From Comamonas sp. BIGb0124 (lineage in GTDB: Bacteria > Pseudomonadota > Gammaproteobacteria > Burkholderiales > Burkholderiaceae_C), in contig NZ_RJVF01000009.1 in NCBI RefSeq assembly GCF_003752175.1, forward strand, positions 682,001 to 746,000: DNA of 64,000 nt, written 5' to 3'. Shown here one piece after another: positions 19,441-28,693 of the stretch; position 1 is the first letter of the stretch, and each line of letters begins with the position of its first letter. A program made the position numbers and the translations under genes. The notes below the pieces were generated by a model. It had not been told where the DNA came from. It saw nothing but the letters and a program-made list of their open reading frames with translations, and ran no database searches.

Positions 19441-21786
19441 ATGAGCGATCAGAAAATCGAGTTTTACAAGGGCCCGGCCGGTGGCTGGGGCGCATTGCGC
19501 AGCGTCAAGAACGCGCTGATGCGGCAGGATATTCCGCTCAAGGGCGCCAAGACCCTGCTGTCGGCCAACCAGCCGGACGGCTTCGATTGCCCCGGCTGTG
19601 CCTGGCCCGACCGCAATCACGCATCGACTTTCGAGTTCTGCGAAAACGGCGCCAAGGCCGTGGCTGCCGAAGCCACCGCCCGCCGCGTCACCCCCGAATT
19701 CTTTGCCCGGCACACCGTCACCGAACTGCTGGGCCAGAGCGATTTCTGGCTGGAAGACCAGGGCCGGCTGACCGAGCCCATGGTCTACGAAGCCGCCAGC
19801 GACACCTACGTGCCCATCTCGTGGGACGATGCCTTCGCCCTGATGGGCCGGCACCTCAACGCGCTGCCCGATCCCGACCAGGCGATCTTCTACACCTCCG
19901 GGCGAGCCAGCAACGAAGCGGCTTTCCTGTACCAGCTGTTCGTGCGCGAATACGGCACCAACAACTTCCCCGACTGCAGCAACATGTGCCACGAGCCCAG
20001 CGGCAGCGGCATGCGCCCGCAGGTCGGCGTGGGCAAGGGCACGGTCACGCTCGAGGATTTCGAGCACGCCGACGCCATCCTCATCTTCGGCCAGAACCCC
20101 GGCACCAACCATCCGCGCATGCTGGGCGAGTTGCGCCATGCGGCCAAGCGGGGCGCGCGCATCATGAGCTTCAACCCCATGCGCGAGCGGGGCCTGGAGC
20201 GATTTGCCGATCCGCAGGCCAAGATCGAGATGGCCACCAACAGCTCGACCCCTATCAGCTCGCATTACTTCCAGTTGCGCGTGGGCGGCGATTTTGCCCT
20301 CGTCAAGGGCATGATGAAGTACCTCGTCGAGTGCGAGGATGCGGGCGAGCAGGTCATCGACCACACCTTCATCGCCGAACACACGACCGGCTTCGGCGAC
20401 GTGGTCGAAGATCTGCGCGCCGAGTCCTGGGCCCTGCTCGAGCAGGAATCCGGTCTCAGCATCGAGCAGATCCGCACGGCGGCCGAGGTCTACAAGAACG
20501 CCGAGCGCACCATCGCCTGCTGGGGCATGGGCATCACCCAGCATCCGCATTCGGTGGCCACCATCCAGATGATCGGCAACCTGCTGCTCATGCGCGGCAA
20601 CATCGGCCGCGAAGGCGCCGGCCTGTGCCCGGTGCGCGGCCACAGCAACGTGCAGGGCGACCGCACCATGGGCATCTGGGAAAAGCCGCCCGCCGCCTTG
20701 CTCGACCGCCTGGGCCAGGTCTTCGACTTCGAGCCGCCGCGGCGCAACGGCGTCGATACCGTCGAAGCCATCCAGGCCATGCTCGACGGCAAGGGCAAGG
20801 TGTTCTTTGCGCTGGGCGGCAACTTCGCCGCTGCCACGCCCGACACCTATGCGACCTGGAAGGCGCTGCGCCAGTGCAACCTCACGGTGCACGTCACCAC
20901 CAAACTCAACCGCAGCCATGTGGTGCACGGCCGCGAGGCGTTGATCCTGCCTTGCCTGGGCCGCACCGAAATCGATATCCAGGCCGCCGGTCCGCAGGGC
21001 GTGACGGTCGAGGACTCGATGAGCATGGTGCACATCTCCTCGGGCATCAACCCGCCGGCTTCCGAGCACCTGATGTCCGAGCCGGCCATCGTGGCCCGTC
21101 TGGCCGAAGCCACCATCGGTGCCTCGGGCAGCGGCCGCAGCAAGACGCCGTGGCTGTGGCTGATCGAGGACTACAGCCGCATCCGCGACCAGATCGAGAA
21201 AGTCTTCGACGACTTCTACGATTTCAACCAGCGGGTGTCGGTGCCGGGCGGTTTCCATCTGCGCAACACGGCGCGCGAACGGGTGTGGAACACGGCCACG
21301 CGCAAGGCCAACTTCTACGTCCATGCCGTGCCCACCGATACGCCGGTGCACCGCGCCCGCGCCCGGATGCGCGACACGGTGGTCTTCACGCTGATCACCA
21401 CCCGCTCGCACGACCAGTACAACACCACGGTGTACGGCCACGACGATCGCTACCGCGGTGTGTTCGGCCAGCGCCGCGTGGTGTTCATCAACGCGGAAGA
21501 CATCCGGCAGCTCGGCCTCAAGGAGGGCGACTGGATCGACATGAAGACCGTCTGGGACGACGGCCAGGAGCGGCGCGCGGACAAGTTCAAGCTGGTCGCC
21601 TACAACATTCCGCGTGGCAACATCGCGGCGTATTACCCGGAAACCAACCCGCTGGTGCCGCTGACCGCGGTGGCCATCGTGGCCGGCACGCCGACTTCCA
21701 AATCCATACCGGTGGTGCTGGTCCCGCATGGCGGCGGCGGCGAGACGGCGCCTTCGGGCTTTGCGCTCGAACCGGCCGTGGCCTGA
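19441..21786 (+). CDS. Molybdopterin oxidoreductase, FdhF/YdeP family
   Basis: This 781-residue protein is a cytosolic-type molybdenum enzyme without a twin-arginine signal. C50-P-G-C53 with C67 forms the N-terminal cluster site typical of the YdeP branch, which has fewer cysteines than classical formate dehydrogenases. The residue aligned with the molybdenum-ligand selenocysteine of E. coli FdhF is C183 (NMCHEPSGSG). A C-terminal molydopterin dinucleotide-binding domain follows from about residue 630 (VFTLITTRSHDQYNTT). It lies between the OFA antiporter and fdhD, supporting formate as substrate, but YdeP relatives have poorly known substrates. Confidence 0.9.
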   Translation: MSDQKIEFYKGPAGGWGALRSVKNALMRQDIPLKGAKTLLSANQPDGFDCPGCAWPDRNHASTFEFCENGAKAVAAEATARRVTPEFFARHTVTELLGQSDFWLEDQGRLTEPMVYEAASDTYVPISWDDAFALMGRHLNALPDPDQAIFYTSGRASNEAAFLYQLFVREYGTNNFPDCSNMCHEPSGSGMRPQVGVGKGTVTLEDFEHADAILIFGQNPGTNHPRMLGELRHAAKRGARIMSFNPMRERGLERFADPQAKIEMATNSSTPISSHYFQLRVGGDFALVKGMMKYLVECEDAGEQVIDHTFIAEHTTGFGDVVEDLRAESWALLEQESGLSIEQIRTAAEVYKNAERTIACWGMGITQHPHSVATIQMIGNLLLMRGNIGREGAGLCPVRGHSNVQGDRTMGIWEKPPAALLDRLGQVFDFEPPRRNGVDTVEAIQAMLDGKGKVFFALGGNFAAATPDTYATWKALRQCNLTVHVTTKLNRSHVVHGREALILPCLGRTEIDIQAAGPQGVTVEDSMSMVHISSGINPPASEHLMSEPAIVARLAEATIGASGSGRSKTPWLWLIEDYSRIRDQIEKVFDDFYDFNQRVSVPGGFHLRNTARERVWNTATRKANFYVHAVPTDTPVHRARARMRDTVVFTLITTRSHDQYNTTVYGHDDRYRGVFGQRRVVFINAEDIRQLGLKEGDWIDMKTVWDDGQERRADKFKLVAYNIPRGNIAAYYPETNPLVPLTAVAIVAGTPTSKSIPVVLVPHGGGGETAPSGFALEPAVA

Positions 21787-21846
21787 GCGCGCGGCCCGGC
21801 CCGGCTCGCTGCACGGGCCGGGCTGCACGATGCTAAGCTTGAACGC

Positions 21847-22299
21847 ATGACCGACCCCCTCGCTCCCGCCCGCCCGCCGCGTGCGGGCGATGCCCATCCC
21901 GATGTCGCCGGACCTGTGCCCGCCGTCACGGCCGGCAACAGCTCGCCTGCTCTGGAATCCGGGCAACAGGCGCTGTTCGATGCCCTGGCGCAGATCGACG
22001 GATTTGCCCTGGCGATCCTCGACGAACTGGCCGCTTCACCCCACCCCGGCGGCATGTCGCTGCCCCGGCTGGGCAAGCGGCTGGGGCAGGGCGCGAGCGT
22101 GGTGCTGCGCCAGCTCACCGCCATGAGCGGCGCCAGCCTGGGCGGCCGGCCCGGTCCGGGTTGGGTGCGCATCGAGCGCGAAGAAGAGCGCTGGATCGCT
22201 TTCCTGACCGACGCCGGACGTGCTCGCCATGCCAGCTGGATGGCGCTGGTGGCGCAGGCCGAAGCGCTCGAGGCCGACCTGGCTTCGCCCTCGTCATGA
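21847..22299 (+). CDS. Unknown protein, possible winged-helix fold, coupled to fdhD
   Basis: I do not recognise a named family in this 150-residue protein. The first 40 residues are Pro/Ala-rich. Residues about 45-125 alternate helix-forming segments (FALAILDELAAS, SLPRLGKRLGQGASVVLRQL) and a beta-like WVRIEREEERWIAFLTDAGRARH, which reads like a winged-helix regulator. Its stop overlaps the fdhD start by four bases (ATGA). A TAAGCT sequence 7 nt before the ATG could be a -10. It may regulate or assist formate dehydrogenase maturation; this is inference from position. Confidence 0.7.
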   Translation: MTDPLAPARPPRAGDAHPDVAGPVPAVTAGNSSPALESGQQALFDALAQIDGFALAILDELAASPHPGGMSLPRLGKRLGQGASVVLRQLTAMSGASLGGRPGPGWVRIEREEERWIAFLTDAGRARHASWMALVAQAEALEADLASPSS

Positions 22300-23240
22300 A
22301 CATCCATTCCGCCATTCCGGTCCCCCCCGGATCCGGCCAGGCGCCGGATTTCGGCGATCTGCCCGCACCCGTCGTGCCGCAGCATGTGCAGCGCTACGAA
22401 AAAGGTCAGGGTTTCGTGGGCGCCGTCGACGATGTCGTGGCCGCCGAGGTGCCGGTGGCCCTGGTCTTCAACGGCATCTCGCATGCGGTGATGATGGCCA
22501 CGCCGCAGGATCTCGAGGATTTTGCGCTGGGCTTCGCGCTCAGCGAGGGCCTCGTCGACACCCCGGCCGACGTGCGCGACATCGTGTGCACCGCCAGCCG
22601 GACCTGCGCGGACGATGCGCTCGATCTGCCGGCCGGCACACAAGCCTGCGAGGTGCACCTCGAAGTCGCTTCGCACTGTTTTGCACGGCTCAAGGACCGC
22701 CGCCGCGCACTGGCCGGACGCACCGGCTGCGGCGTATGCGGCATCGACAGCCTCGAGGGGCTGGATCTCGAACCCGAGCGTGTCGCCGTGCCGGATTGGC
22801 TGCAGGGCCTGTCGGCCGACGCGGTGCTGCGTGCGCTCTCGGGCCTGCCGGCGCTGCAGCCGCTCAACCGCCTGACGGGCGCCGTGCATGCCGCCGGCTG
22901 GTCGCTGCCCGACGGCACGCTCGCCGAAGTGCGCGAGGACGTCGGGCGCCACAATGCGCTCGACAAGCTCATCGGCCGTCTGGCGCGCACCGGCCGCCTG
23001 CGTTTCGGCAGCGGCGGCAGCGTGCTGCAGGCCGGGCTGGCCGCGCCGCAGCCCGAGCCCGGTTTCGTGGCGATGAGCAGCCGCGCGAGCTACGAACTGG
23101 TGCGCAAGTGCGCGCGCCTGCAACTGCCGGCGCTGGCCACGATCTCGGCGCCGACCTCGCTGGCCATCCGCATTGCCGAGCGGGCCCAGATTCACCTCTG
23201 GGGCTTTTGCCGCGACCCGCGGGCCCGCCGCTACGCCTGA
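22296..23240 (+). CDS. fdhD: FdhD sulfurtransferase for formate dehydrogenase
   Basis: This 314-residue protein moves sulfur from the cysteine desulfurase to the molybdenum cofactor of formate dehydrogenase. The functional cysteines are in GRTGCGVCG, and the conserved EVREDVGRHNALDKLIG and MSSRASYELVRKC motifs are intact. ATG 22296 overlaps the preceding stop. The 3' end overlaps the convergent amiC gene by 10 nt. Its presence downstream of the molybdenum enzyme argues that the enzyme is a true formate dehydrogenase. Confidence 0.96.
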   Translation: MNIHSAIPVPPGSGQAPDFGDLPAPVVPQHVQRYEKGQGFVGAVDDVVAAEVPVALVFNGISHAVMMATPQDLEDFALGFALSEGLVDTPADVRDIVCTASRTCADDALDLPAGTQACEVHLEVASHCFARLKDRRRALAGRTGCGVCGIDSLEGLDLEPERVAVPDWLQGLSADAVLRALSGLPALQPLNRLTGAVHAAGWSLPDGTLAEVREDVGRHNALDKLIGRLARTGRLRFGSGGSVLQAGLAAPQPEPGFVAMSSRASYELVRKCARLQLPALATISAPTSLAIRIAERAQIHLWGFCRDPRARRYA

Positions 23241-24724
23241 CGGTTGCGCGCCAGCGGCGGATTGGCCTGGAAGTACGCCAGGATGCCGCGCAGCAAGGCG
23301 TCGGCCATGTTGTCCTGGAAATCCGCAGTCTTGAGCTTGCGCTCTTCGTCGGGATTGGTGATGAACGCCGTCTCGACCAGCACGCTGGGAATGTCGGGCG
23401 CCTTGAGCACTGCGAAGCCGGCCTGCTCGACGTACTTCTTGTGCATGTTGCCCACGGTGCTCATCGGGTTGATGAGGTATTTGCCCAGCACCATCGAGTC
23501 CCTGATCTGGGCCGTGGTGCTCATGTCCAGCATGATGCGCTGGATATGGGCGTCCTGTTGCCCGACGTTGATGCCGCCGATCAGGTCCGACTGATTTTCC
23601 TTGTTGGCGATCCAGCGTGCCGTCGCGCTGGTGGCGCCCTTGGTGCTCAGGGCGTAGACCCCGCCGCCCTTGACCGAAGGATCGGTGAACCCGTCGGCGT
23701 GGATGCTCATGAACAGATCGGCCTGGACCCGCCTGGCCTTTTCGACACGGGTGTAGAGCGGCACAAAGAAGTCGGCATCGCGTGTCATGAACGCACGCAT
23801 GTTGGGCTGGGCGTTGATGCGGTCGCGCAGCTTGTTGGCGATCTGCAGCACCACATGCTTTTCGTAGGTGCCGCCCGGGCCGATGGCGCCCGGATCCTCG
23901 CCGCCGTGTCCCGGGTCGAGGGCCACGATGATCAGCCGGTCGACCTTGGCCTGCACGCGCGGCGAGGCCGGCGGCGCACTGGCCGTGCGCGTTTCGCTGC
24001 GGTTGGTGGGGGGCGGTACCGGCAGGCTGGGGCCGGGCCGGGGGGCCGGTGCGGGAGCGGCCGCGACGGCCGGCGGCGGTGGCTGGCGGCCCTGGCGTGC
24101 GATCAGGTCGCCCAGCGGGTCGTGCAGCAGATTCTGGTCGCTGAGCAACTGGCCCAGCGCGTCGTGGCCGGCTTGCGGCGGCGTCTGGCGCGTGGCATCC
24201 GCGGGCCAGTCGCCTCCGCGTGCAACGGCTCCGGCACCGACGGCCGCAGCCGGCGCGGTCGCACCCTGCACCGAGGCGATCAGTTCCTCGAGCGGATCGG
24301 TCGGTTTCTCGGGATAGAGGTCGAAGACGGTGCGGTGCTGGTAGGGCGGAATGGGCTGCAGCGTGAAGACCTGGGGACGGGCGGCCTGCTTGAGGTCGAA
24401 CACCAGCCGCACCGTGGTCGGTGTGTTCTGGCCGGCGCGGATGCCCGTGATGAACGGATCGTCCGCACGGACCTTGGCCACCAGTTCCTTGAGCGCCGGG
24501 TTGAGCTGGATGTTGTCGAGGTCGACGGCCAGCCGGGGCGGGTCGGGGATGAAGACCTGCTGCGCTTTCAGCGCGACATCGGACTCGAGCGTGACGCGGG
24601 TGTATTCGTCGGCAGGCCAGAGCCGTACGGCGACGATGCTGGCACCCTGTGCAATCTGGGCCCGGCCCAGCAGCAGGACCAGGGTGCCGCCCTGCAGGCC
24701 TTGCAGCAATTGGCGGCGCTTCAT
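23231..24724 (-). CDS. amiC: N-acetylmuramoyl-L-alanine amidase, AmiC type
   Basis: This 497-residue periplasmic enzyme cleaves stem peptides from peptidoglycan during daughter-cell separation. It starts with a possible twin-arginine signal (MKRRQLLQGLQGG), then an AMIN domain of beta strands over residues 30-130 that targets septal wall, a Pro/Ala linker, and a zinc amidase_3 domain from about 265. Zinc ligands appear in ALDPGHGGEDPGA, in SIHADGF and in the catalytic VETAFITNPDEE segment. The start overlaps the tsaE stop (ATGA). Confidence 0.95.
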   Translation of the reverse strand: MKRRQLLQGLQGGTLVLLLGRAQIAQGASIVAVRLWPADEYTRVTLESDVALKAQQVFIPDPPRLAVDLDNIQLNPALKELVAKVRADDPFITGIRAGQNTPTTVRLVFDLKQAARPQVFTLQPIPPYQHRTVFDLYPEKPTDPLEELIASVQGATAPAAAVGAGAVARGGDWPADATRQTPPQAGHDALGQLLSDQNLLHDPLGDLIARQGRQPPPPAVAAAPAPAPRPGPSLPVPPPTNRSETRTASAPPASPRVQAKVDRLIIVALDPGHGGEDPGAIGPGGTYEKHVVLQIANKLRDRINAQPNMRAFMTRDADFFVPLYTRVEKARRVQADLFMSIHADGFTDPSVKGGGVYALSTKGATSATARWIANKENQSDLIGGINVGQQDAHIQRIMLDMSTTAQIRDSMVLGKYLINPMSTVGNMHKKYVEQAGFAVLKAPDIPSVLVETAFITNPDEERKLKTADFQDNMADALLRGILAYFQANPPLARNRQA

Positions 24725-25257
24725 GCCGTAGGCCCCGCGGTCAGGGCCAGCAGCAGCGAACGTCCGGCATCGGTGGGTGCGTCGAGACGCACGGTACGGG
24801 TGTCATCGGTCATGGCTTGAATTCGGATAGCGAGGTCGGCAGTCGGGACATGGCCGGCCGCCTTGTCCGGCCATTCGGCGATTTTGAGACCCGTGCTGGC
24901 AAAAAGTTCGCGGAAACCGGCGTCTTCCCATTCGCGCGGGTCGTCGAAGCGATAGAAATCGAAATGCCAGATCGCCAGGTCGCCCGCTTCGTGCGGTTCG
25001 ACCACCGCATAGGTGGGGCTCTTGATGCGGCCGGCCACGCCCAGCGCACGCAGCAGGTGGCGCACCAGCGTGGTCTTGCCGGCCCCCAGGTCGCCGTGCA
25101 GCTCGATGTAGACATTGGCCAGCGTCGGGTCGGCCCGCATGGCGGCAGCCAGTGCCGCGGCAAAAGCCTCGGTGTCGGGTTCGCCGCGCCAGACGCGCGT
25201 CGCCCGGCCGGCCGCCGAGCTTCCTACAATAGGGTCATGGTTCTGGATGGTGTTCAA
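24721..25257 (-). CDS. tsaE: tRNA threonylcarbamoyladenosine synthesis ATPase TsaE
   Basis: TsaE energises the TsaB-TsaD complex that makes t6A37. The Walker A motif is GDLGAGKTTLVRHLLRAL and the W(H)FDFYRFDDPREWEDAGF segment is typical. The start is uncertain: no ATG/GTG lies between the family N terminus (TRVWRGEPD) and the divergent queG start. I give an in-frame TTG at 25257, which overlaps queG by 21 nt; an ATG at 25332 would overlap it by 96 nt. It is translationally coupled to amiC, a linkage common in proteobacteria. Confidence 0.85.
   Translation of the reverse strand: MNTIQNHDPIVGSSAAGRATRVWRGEPDTEAFAAALAAAMRADPTLANVYIELHGDLGAGKTTLVRHLLRALGVAGRIKSPTYAVVEPHEAGDLAIWHFDFYRFDDPREWEDAGFRELFASTGLKIAEWPDKAAGHVPTADLAIRIQAMTDDTRTVRLDAPTDAGRSLLLALTAGPTA
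25225..25230 (+). promoter_or_regulatory. -10 element of queG
   Basis: TACAAT lies exactly 6 nt before the queG ATG, so the transcript would start at or next to the start codon. No purine-rich ribosome site is present. A leaderless mRNA is the simplest reading. Confidence 0.5.
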
Positions 25258-26310
25258 CTTGTCTCGCAGATACGGGCATGGGGTCTCGAATTGGGATTTT
25301 CCCAAATCGGCGTGGCGGGTGTCGACCTCCATGAGGCAGAAGCGCCACTATTGGCGTGGCTGGAGGCCGGCTATCACGGCGAGATGCACTACATGGCCTC
25401 GCATGGACTCAAACGAGCCCGGCCCGCCGAACTGGTTCCAGGCACGCTCAGCGTGATCACCGCACGCATGAATTATCTGCCCAGGACAACGCCCGCCGAC
25501 TGGCAGGCGCGCGAATGGGCCGCGCAAGGCCGTGCGGACGAGGGCGTCGTCTCGGTCTATGCCCGTGGCCGGGACTATCACAAGGTCATGCGCGCACGCC
25601 TGCAGAAGCTGGCCGACCGCATGGCGGCGCACATCGGTCCCTTCGGCTACCGTGTCTTCTCCGACTCGGCGCCGGTCATGGAGGTCGAACTGGCCAGCCG
25701 GTCCGGCCAGGGCTGGCGCGGCAAACACACGCTGACGCTGTCGCGCGAAGCCGGCTCCATGTTTTTCCTGGGCGAGATCTTCGTTGACCTCGATCTGCCG
25801 CGAACGCCCGCAGTCAGTGCCCACTGCGGGCAATGCAGTGCCTGCATCACCGTCTGCCCGACCCAGGCGATATTGGGTCCGCGCCTGCTGGATGCGCGGC
25901 GCTGCATTTCCTATCTCACCATCGAATACGGTGGCGTCATTCCCGAGCATTTCAGGCGCCCGATGGGCAATCGCATCTACGGCTGCGACGATTGCCAGCT
26001 CGCCTGCCCCTGGAACAAGTTCGCGCAGCGCAGCGCCTTGCCCGACTTCGACGAGCGCGAGGGCATGAGCGGCGCCCGGCTGGTCGAGCTGTTCGGCTGG
26101 GACGAGGCCACTTTTCTGCGGCGTACCGAGGGCAGTGCGATCCGCCGCATCGGGCACGAGCGCTGGCTGCGCAACGTCTCGGTCGCCATGGGCAATGCTT
26201 TGCACCGGGCCGACGATGCCGGTATCCGGGCCGCACTGGCCGCACGCCTCGACCACCCGAGCGAGGTGCTGCGAGAACACATCGACTGGGCCCTGGCCCA
26301 GGGCCTCTGA
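25237..26310 (+). CDS. queG: Epoxyqueuosine reductase
   Basis: This 357-residue cobalamin-dependent Fe-S enzyme performs the last step of queuosine synthesis in tRNA. Two ferredoxin-type cysteine sets are intact: C197-x2-C200-x2-C203-x3-C207 and C250-x2-C253-x3-C257 with C223. The catalytic aspartate region SDSAPVMEVELA is present near residue 143. Length fits the family (about 350-380). It is divergent from tsaE-amiC. Confidence 0.95.
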   Translation: MVLDGVQLVSQIRAWGLELGFSQIGVAGVDLHEAEAPLLAWLEAGYHGEMHYMASHGLKRARPAELVPGTLSVITARMNYLPRTTPADWQAREWAAQGRADEGVVSVYARGRDYHKVMRARLQKLADRMAAHIGPFGYRVFSDSAPVMEVELASRSGQGWRGKHTLTLSREAGSMFFLGEIFVDLDLPRTPAVSAHCGQCSACITVCPTQAILGPRLLDARRCISYLTIEYGGVIPEHFRRPMGNRIYGCDDCQLACPWNKFAQRSALPDFDEREGMSGARLVELFGWDEATFLRRTEGSAIRRIGHERWLRNVSVAMGNALHRADDAGIRAALAARLDHPSEVLREHIDWALAQGL

Positions 26311-26350
26311 CGCCGGTGGGCATCGACCGGCAGCGGCCGGCCGGCGAATC

Positions 26351-27250
26351 TCAGTGCGTCCAGGCCAGCAGGGCCATGGCCAGCGGCAGGCTCAGCGTAC
26401 CCAGCAGCGTCGACAGCGTCACCAGCGCAGCCACGTAAGAGCCGTTGTAGCCCATGCGGCCGGCCAGCACGTGGCAGCTCGACGCCGTGGGCAGGGCGCT
26501 GAACATCATCAGCACCATCGCCTGCGTGGGGTCGAGCCGGAAGACCAGGATCAGCGCCAGCGCGATCAGCGGTGCGAGCAGGTGCCGGATCAGCAGCATG
26601 GCCACCGCCACCTGCTTGGCCGCGCGCAGTTCGCCCAGCTTCATGCCGGCGCCGGCCGACATCAGGCCCATCACCAGGGCCGCCTGGCCGATGCGCGTGA
26701 GCGGCACATCCGTCCACTGCGGCAGGCTCAGCCCCAGCAGGTTGAACAGCAGGCCGCTGCCGGTCGCGATGATCAGGGGGTTGCGCATGAGCTCCCGCCC
26801 CACGTGGACCTGTGCGTGGCGCGCCATCGGCCAGACCGCCGCCACATTGCACAGCGGCACGCAGAAACCGATCAGCACCGCCGTCAGCAGCAGGTGCTCG
26901 GGCCCCAGCCGGGTGGCCACCGCCAGGGCGATGAAGGAGTTGAAACGGAAAGCGACCTGTGCGGCGGCCGCCTGCGTGCGCCCGTCCACGCCCGGCAGGC
27001 GGGCCACGCCGTAACTCAGTGCAATGGCGCCGCACGCACTCAGCATGCCGGTGCCGATCAGCGAGGCGGCCGTACCCAGGTCCAGTTGCGCCCGGGTCAC
27101 GGAATGGAACAGCAGGACCGGGAACAGGAAGTAATAGACCAGCGTTTCGACCGGATCCCAGATCTGCCGCTTGAGCGGCGTCAGGCGGCACAGCAGGAAT
27201 CCGCAGGCGATCAGGATGAAGTCGGGCAGGAGCAGCGAGAGGTAGTTCAC
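26351..27250 (-). CDS. AEC-family permease (auxin-efflux-carrier type)
   Basis: This 299-residue membrane protein has about ten helices with the central AEC pattern, including the LMSAGAGMKLGELR crossover region. Bacterial relatives move small organic acids such as malate or malonate. I chose the GTG at 27250 (VNYLSLLLPDFILIACGF); a TTG at 27274 would add eight residues with no conserved content. It is convergent with queG and divergent from the second Bug receptor. The substrate is not predictable. Confidence 0.88.
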   Translation of the reverse strand: MNYLSLLLPDFILIACGFLLCRLTPLKRQIWDPVETLVYYFLFPVLLFHSVTRAQLDLGTAASLIGTGMLSACGAIALSYGVARLPGVDGRTQAAAAQVAFRFNSFIALAVATRLGPEHLLLTAVLIGFCVPLCNVAAVWPMARHAQVHVGRELMRNPLIIATGSGLLFNLLGLSLPQWTDVPLTRIGQAALVMGLMSAGAGMKLGELRAAKQVAVAMLLIRHLLAPLIALALILVFRLDPTQAMVLMMFSALPTASSCHVLAGRMGYNGSYVAALVTLSTLLGTLSLPLAMALLAWTH

Positions 27251-27616
27251 GGGCGCAAGGACCCGGCACGGCAAAACGTGCGCGAGCAGGAGTCTGATGA
27301 GGGCGGGCAGGGGCAGTCGGCATTATGGGAAAGAAATCGCCGGCCGTGACCTCGCCGCTGCCGCACAGGTGGCCCAGGCAGTCGTTCGACCCTGCACCTG
27401 GTTTGTGCAAAACGCCAGCAACCTAGGGTTATTACTAGCCAAAACACGCGATCTTGAATTCATCCGGCGCGATGGCGCATTTAGTATTGGCTCTCTAGCC
27501 TGCCTGGCCGGATTCTTCCTGGCCGGCTTGGCCCGCGCAGCACCATAAGAGCGAACGCGGGCCGTGTTTTTCCGATGCGAACCGCATCCGCAACTTCGAG
27601 AGGACGGAGACCCACT
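27251..27616. other. Divergent intergenic region, AEC permease / Bug receptor
   Basis: About 366 nt without a gene, less GC-rich than its flanks. TAGTAT at about 27482 could be a -10 for the rightward Bug gene with a weak -35. The small palindrome AACCTAGGGTT near 27419 is a possible regulator site. No RNA gene or short coding region is convincing. Confidence 0.35.
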
Positions 27617-28603
27617 ATGCAACGTCGACAAATGATGGTTACCGCCGTGTGCGCAGCCCTGACCGTGCTGGGCACAGCCGGTGCAGCCCATGCCCAGGCC
27701 AACTATCCCAACAAGCCCATCCGCCTGATCGTGCCGTTCGCACCGGGCGGCACCACCGACATCGTGGCCCGCGTGGTGGCCGATCCGCTGGCTCAGGTGC
27801 TGGGCCAGCCGGTCATCGTCGACAACAAGGCCGGTGGCGGCGGTGTCGTGGGCACTTCCGAAATGGTGCGAGCCGCGCCCGACGGCTACATCCTGGCGAT
27901 CGCGACGGTCTCCAGCGTGGCGGCCAACCCGGCCATCAACCCGCAGGTGCCGTACAACCCGACGACCGACTTCACGCCCGTCGTCAACATCGCCGCGACG
28001 CCCAACGTGCTGGCCGTGAATCCGCAGTTCCCGGCCAAGGACTACAAGGCCTTCGAGGCCGAACTCAAGGCCCATCCGGACAAGTACTCCCATGCCTCTT
28101 CCGGCGTCGGCGGCATCCAGCATCTGCAGATGGAGCTCTACAAGAGCCTCGCCGGCGTCAAGGCCGTGCACGTCGGTTACCGTGGCGCAGGCCCGGCTCT
28201 CAACGACGTGGTGGGCAACCAGGTTCCCATGATCTTCGACAACCTGCCCTCGGCGCTGCCCTTCATCCAGGCCGGCAAGCTGCGTGCCATCGCCGTGGCG
28301 GCACCCAAGGAACTGGCCGTGCTGCCGGGCGTGCCCACCTTCGCCGAAGTCGGTCTCGAGCCCGTCAACCGCATGGCCTTCTACGGCATCCTGGCCCCCA
28401 AGGGCACGCCGGCCGCCGTGGTCGAGAAGCTCAATGCGGGCGTGCTCAAGGTGCTGCAGGATCCTGCCGTGCGCAAGCGCATCGAGGACACCGGCTCCAT
28501 CGTGGTCGGCAATACGCCGGCCGAGTTCACGGCGCAGATCAAGGCCGAGTTCACGACCTACCAGAAGGTGGTCAAGGACGCCAACCTGAAGCTCGAGCAG
28601 TAA
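27617..28603 (+). CDS. Bug-family (TctC-like) periplasmic receptor, second copy
   Basis: This 328-residue receptor has a signal peptide cleaved after AHA at residue 26, then the YPNKPIRLIVPFAPGGTTDI signature of Bug proteins, and the family VAAPKELAVLPGVPTFAE segment near the end. GAGGACGGAG upstream supports the ATG. It clearly shares a family with the receptor at 865-1860, but the sequences differ widely, so they likely bind different ligands. No permease genes adjoin it. A strong terminator follows. Confidence 0.94.
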   Translation: MQRRQMMVTAVCAALTVLGTAGAAHAQANYPNKPIRLIVPFAPGGTTDIVARVVADPLAQVLGQPVIVDNKAGGGGVVGTSEMVRAAPDGYILAIATVSSVAANPAINPQVPYNPTTDFTPVVNIAATPNVLAVNPQFPAKDYKAFEAELKAHPDKYSHASSGVGGIQHLQMELYKSLAGVKAVHVGYRGAGPALNDVVGNQVPMIFDNLPSALPFIQAGKLRAIAVAAPKELAVLPGVPTFAEVGLEPVNRMAFYGILAPKGTPAAVVEKLNAGVLKVLQDPAVRKRIEDTGSIVVGNTPAEFTAQIKAEFTTYQKVVKDANLKLEQ

Positions 28604-28648
28604 GCCGAGCGCCGTCGGGCGGGCGCCGTGTGCGTCCGCGCGAGAACG

Positions 28649-28683
28649 AACCACCTGCGGTTATGCTCGCAGGTGGTTTTTTT
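28649..28683 (+). terminator. Intrinsic terminator after the Bug receptor
   Basis: Arms AACCACCTGCG and CGCAGGTGGTT form an 11-bp stem with an 8-nt loop, followed by a run of seven Ts. It ends just before xerD and should block read-through from the receptor gene. Confidence 0.9.
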
Positions 28684-28693
28684 GTGTCCGAAG

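Noticed and set aside
19327-21966. Very long antisense frame opposite the molybdenum oxidoreductase gene
   Set aside because: High-GC codon bias opens antisense frames; the translation is His/Gly/Arg-rich without motifs, whereas the plus strand is a clear enzyme.
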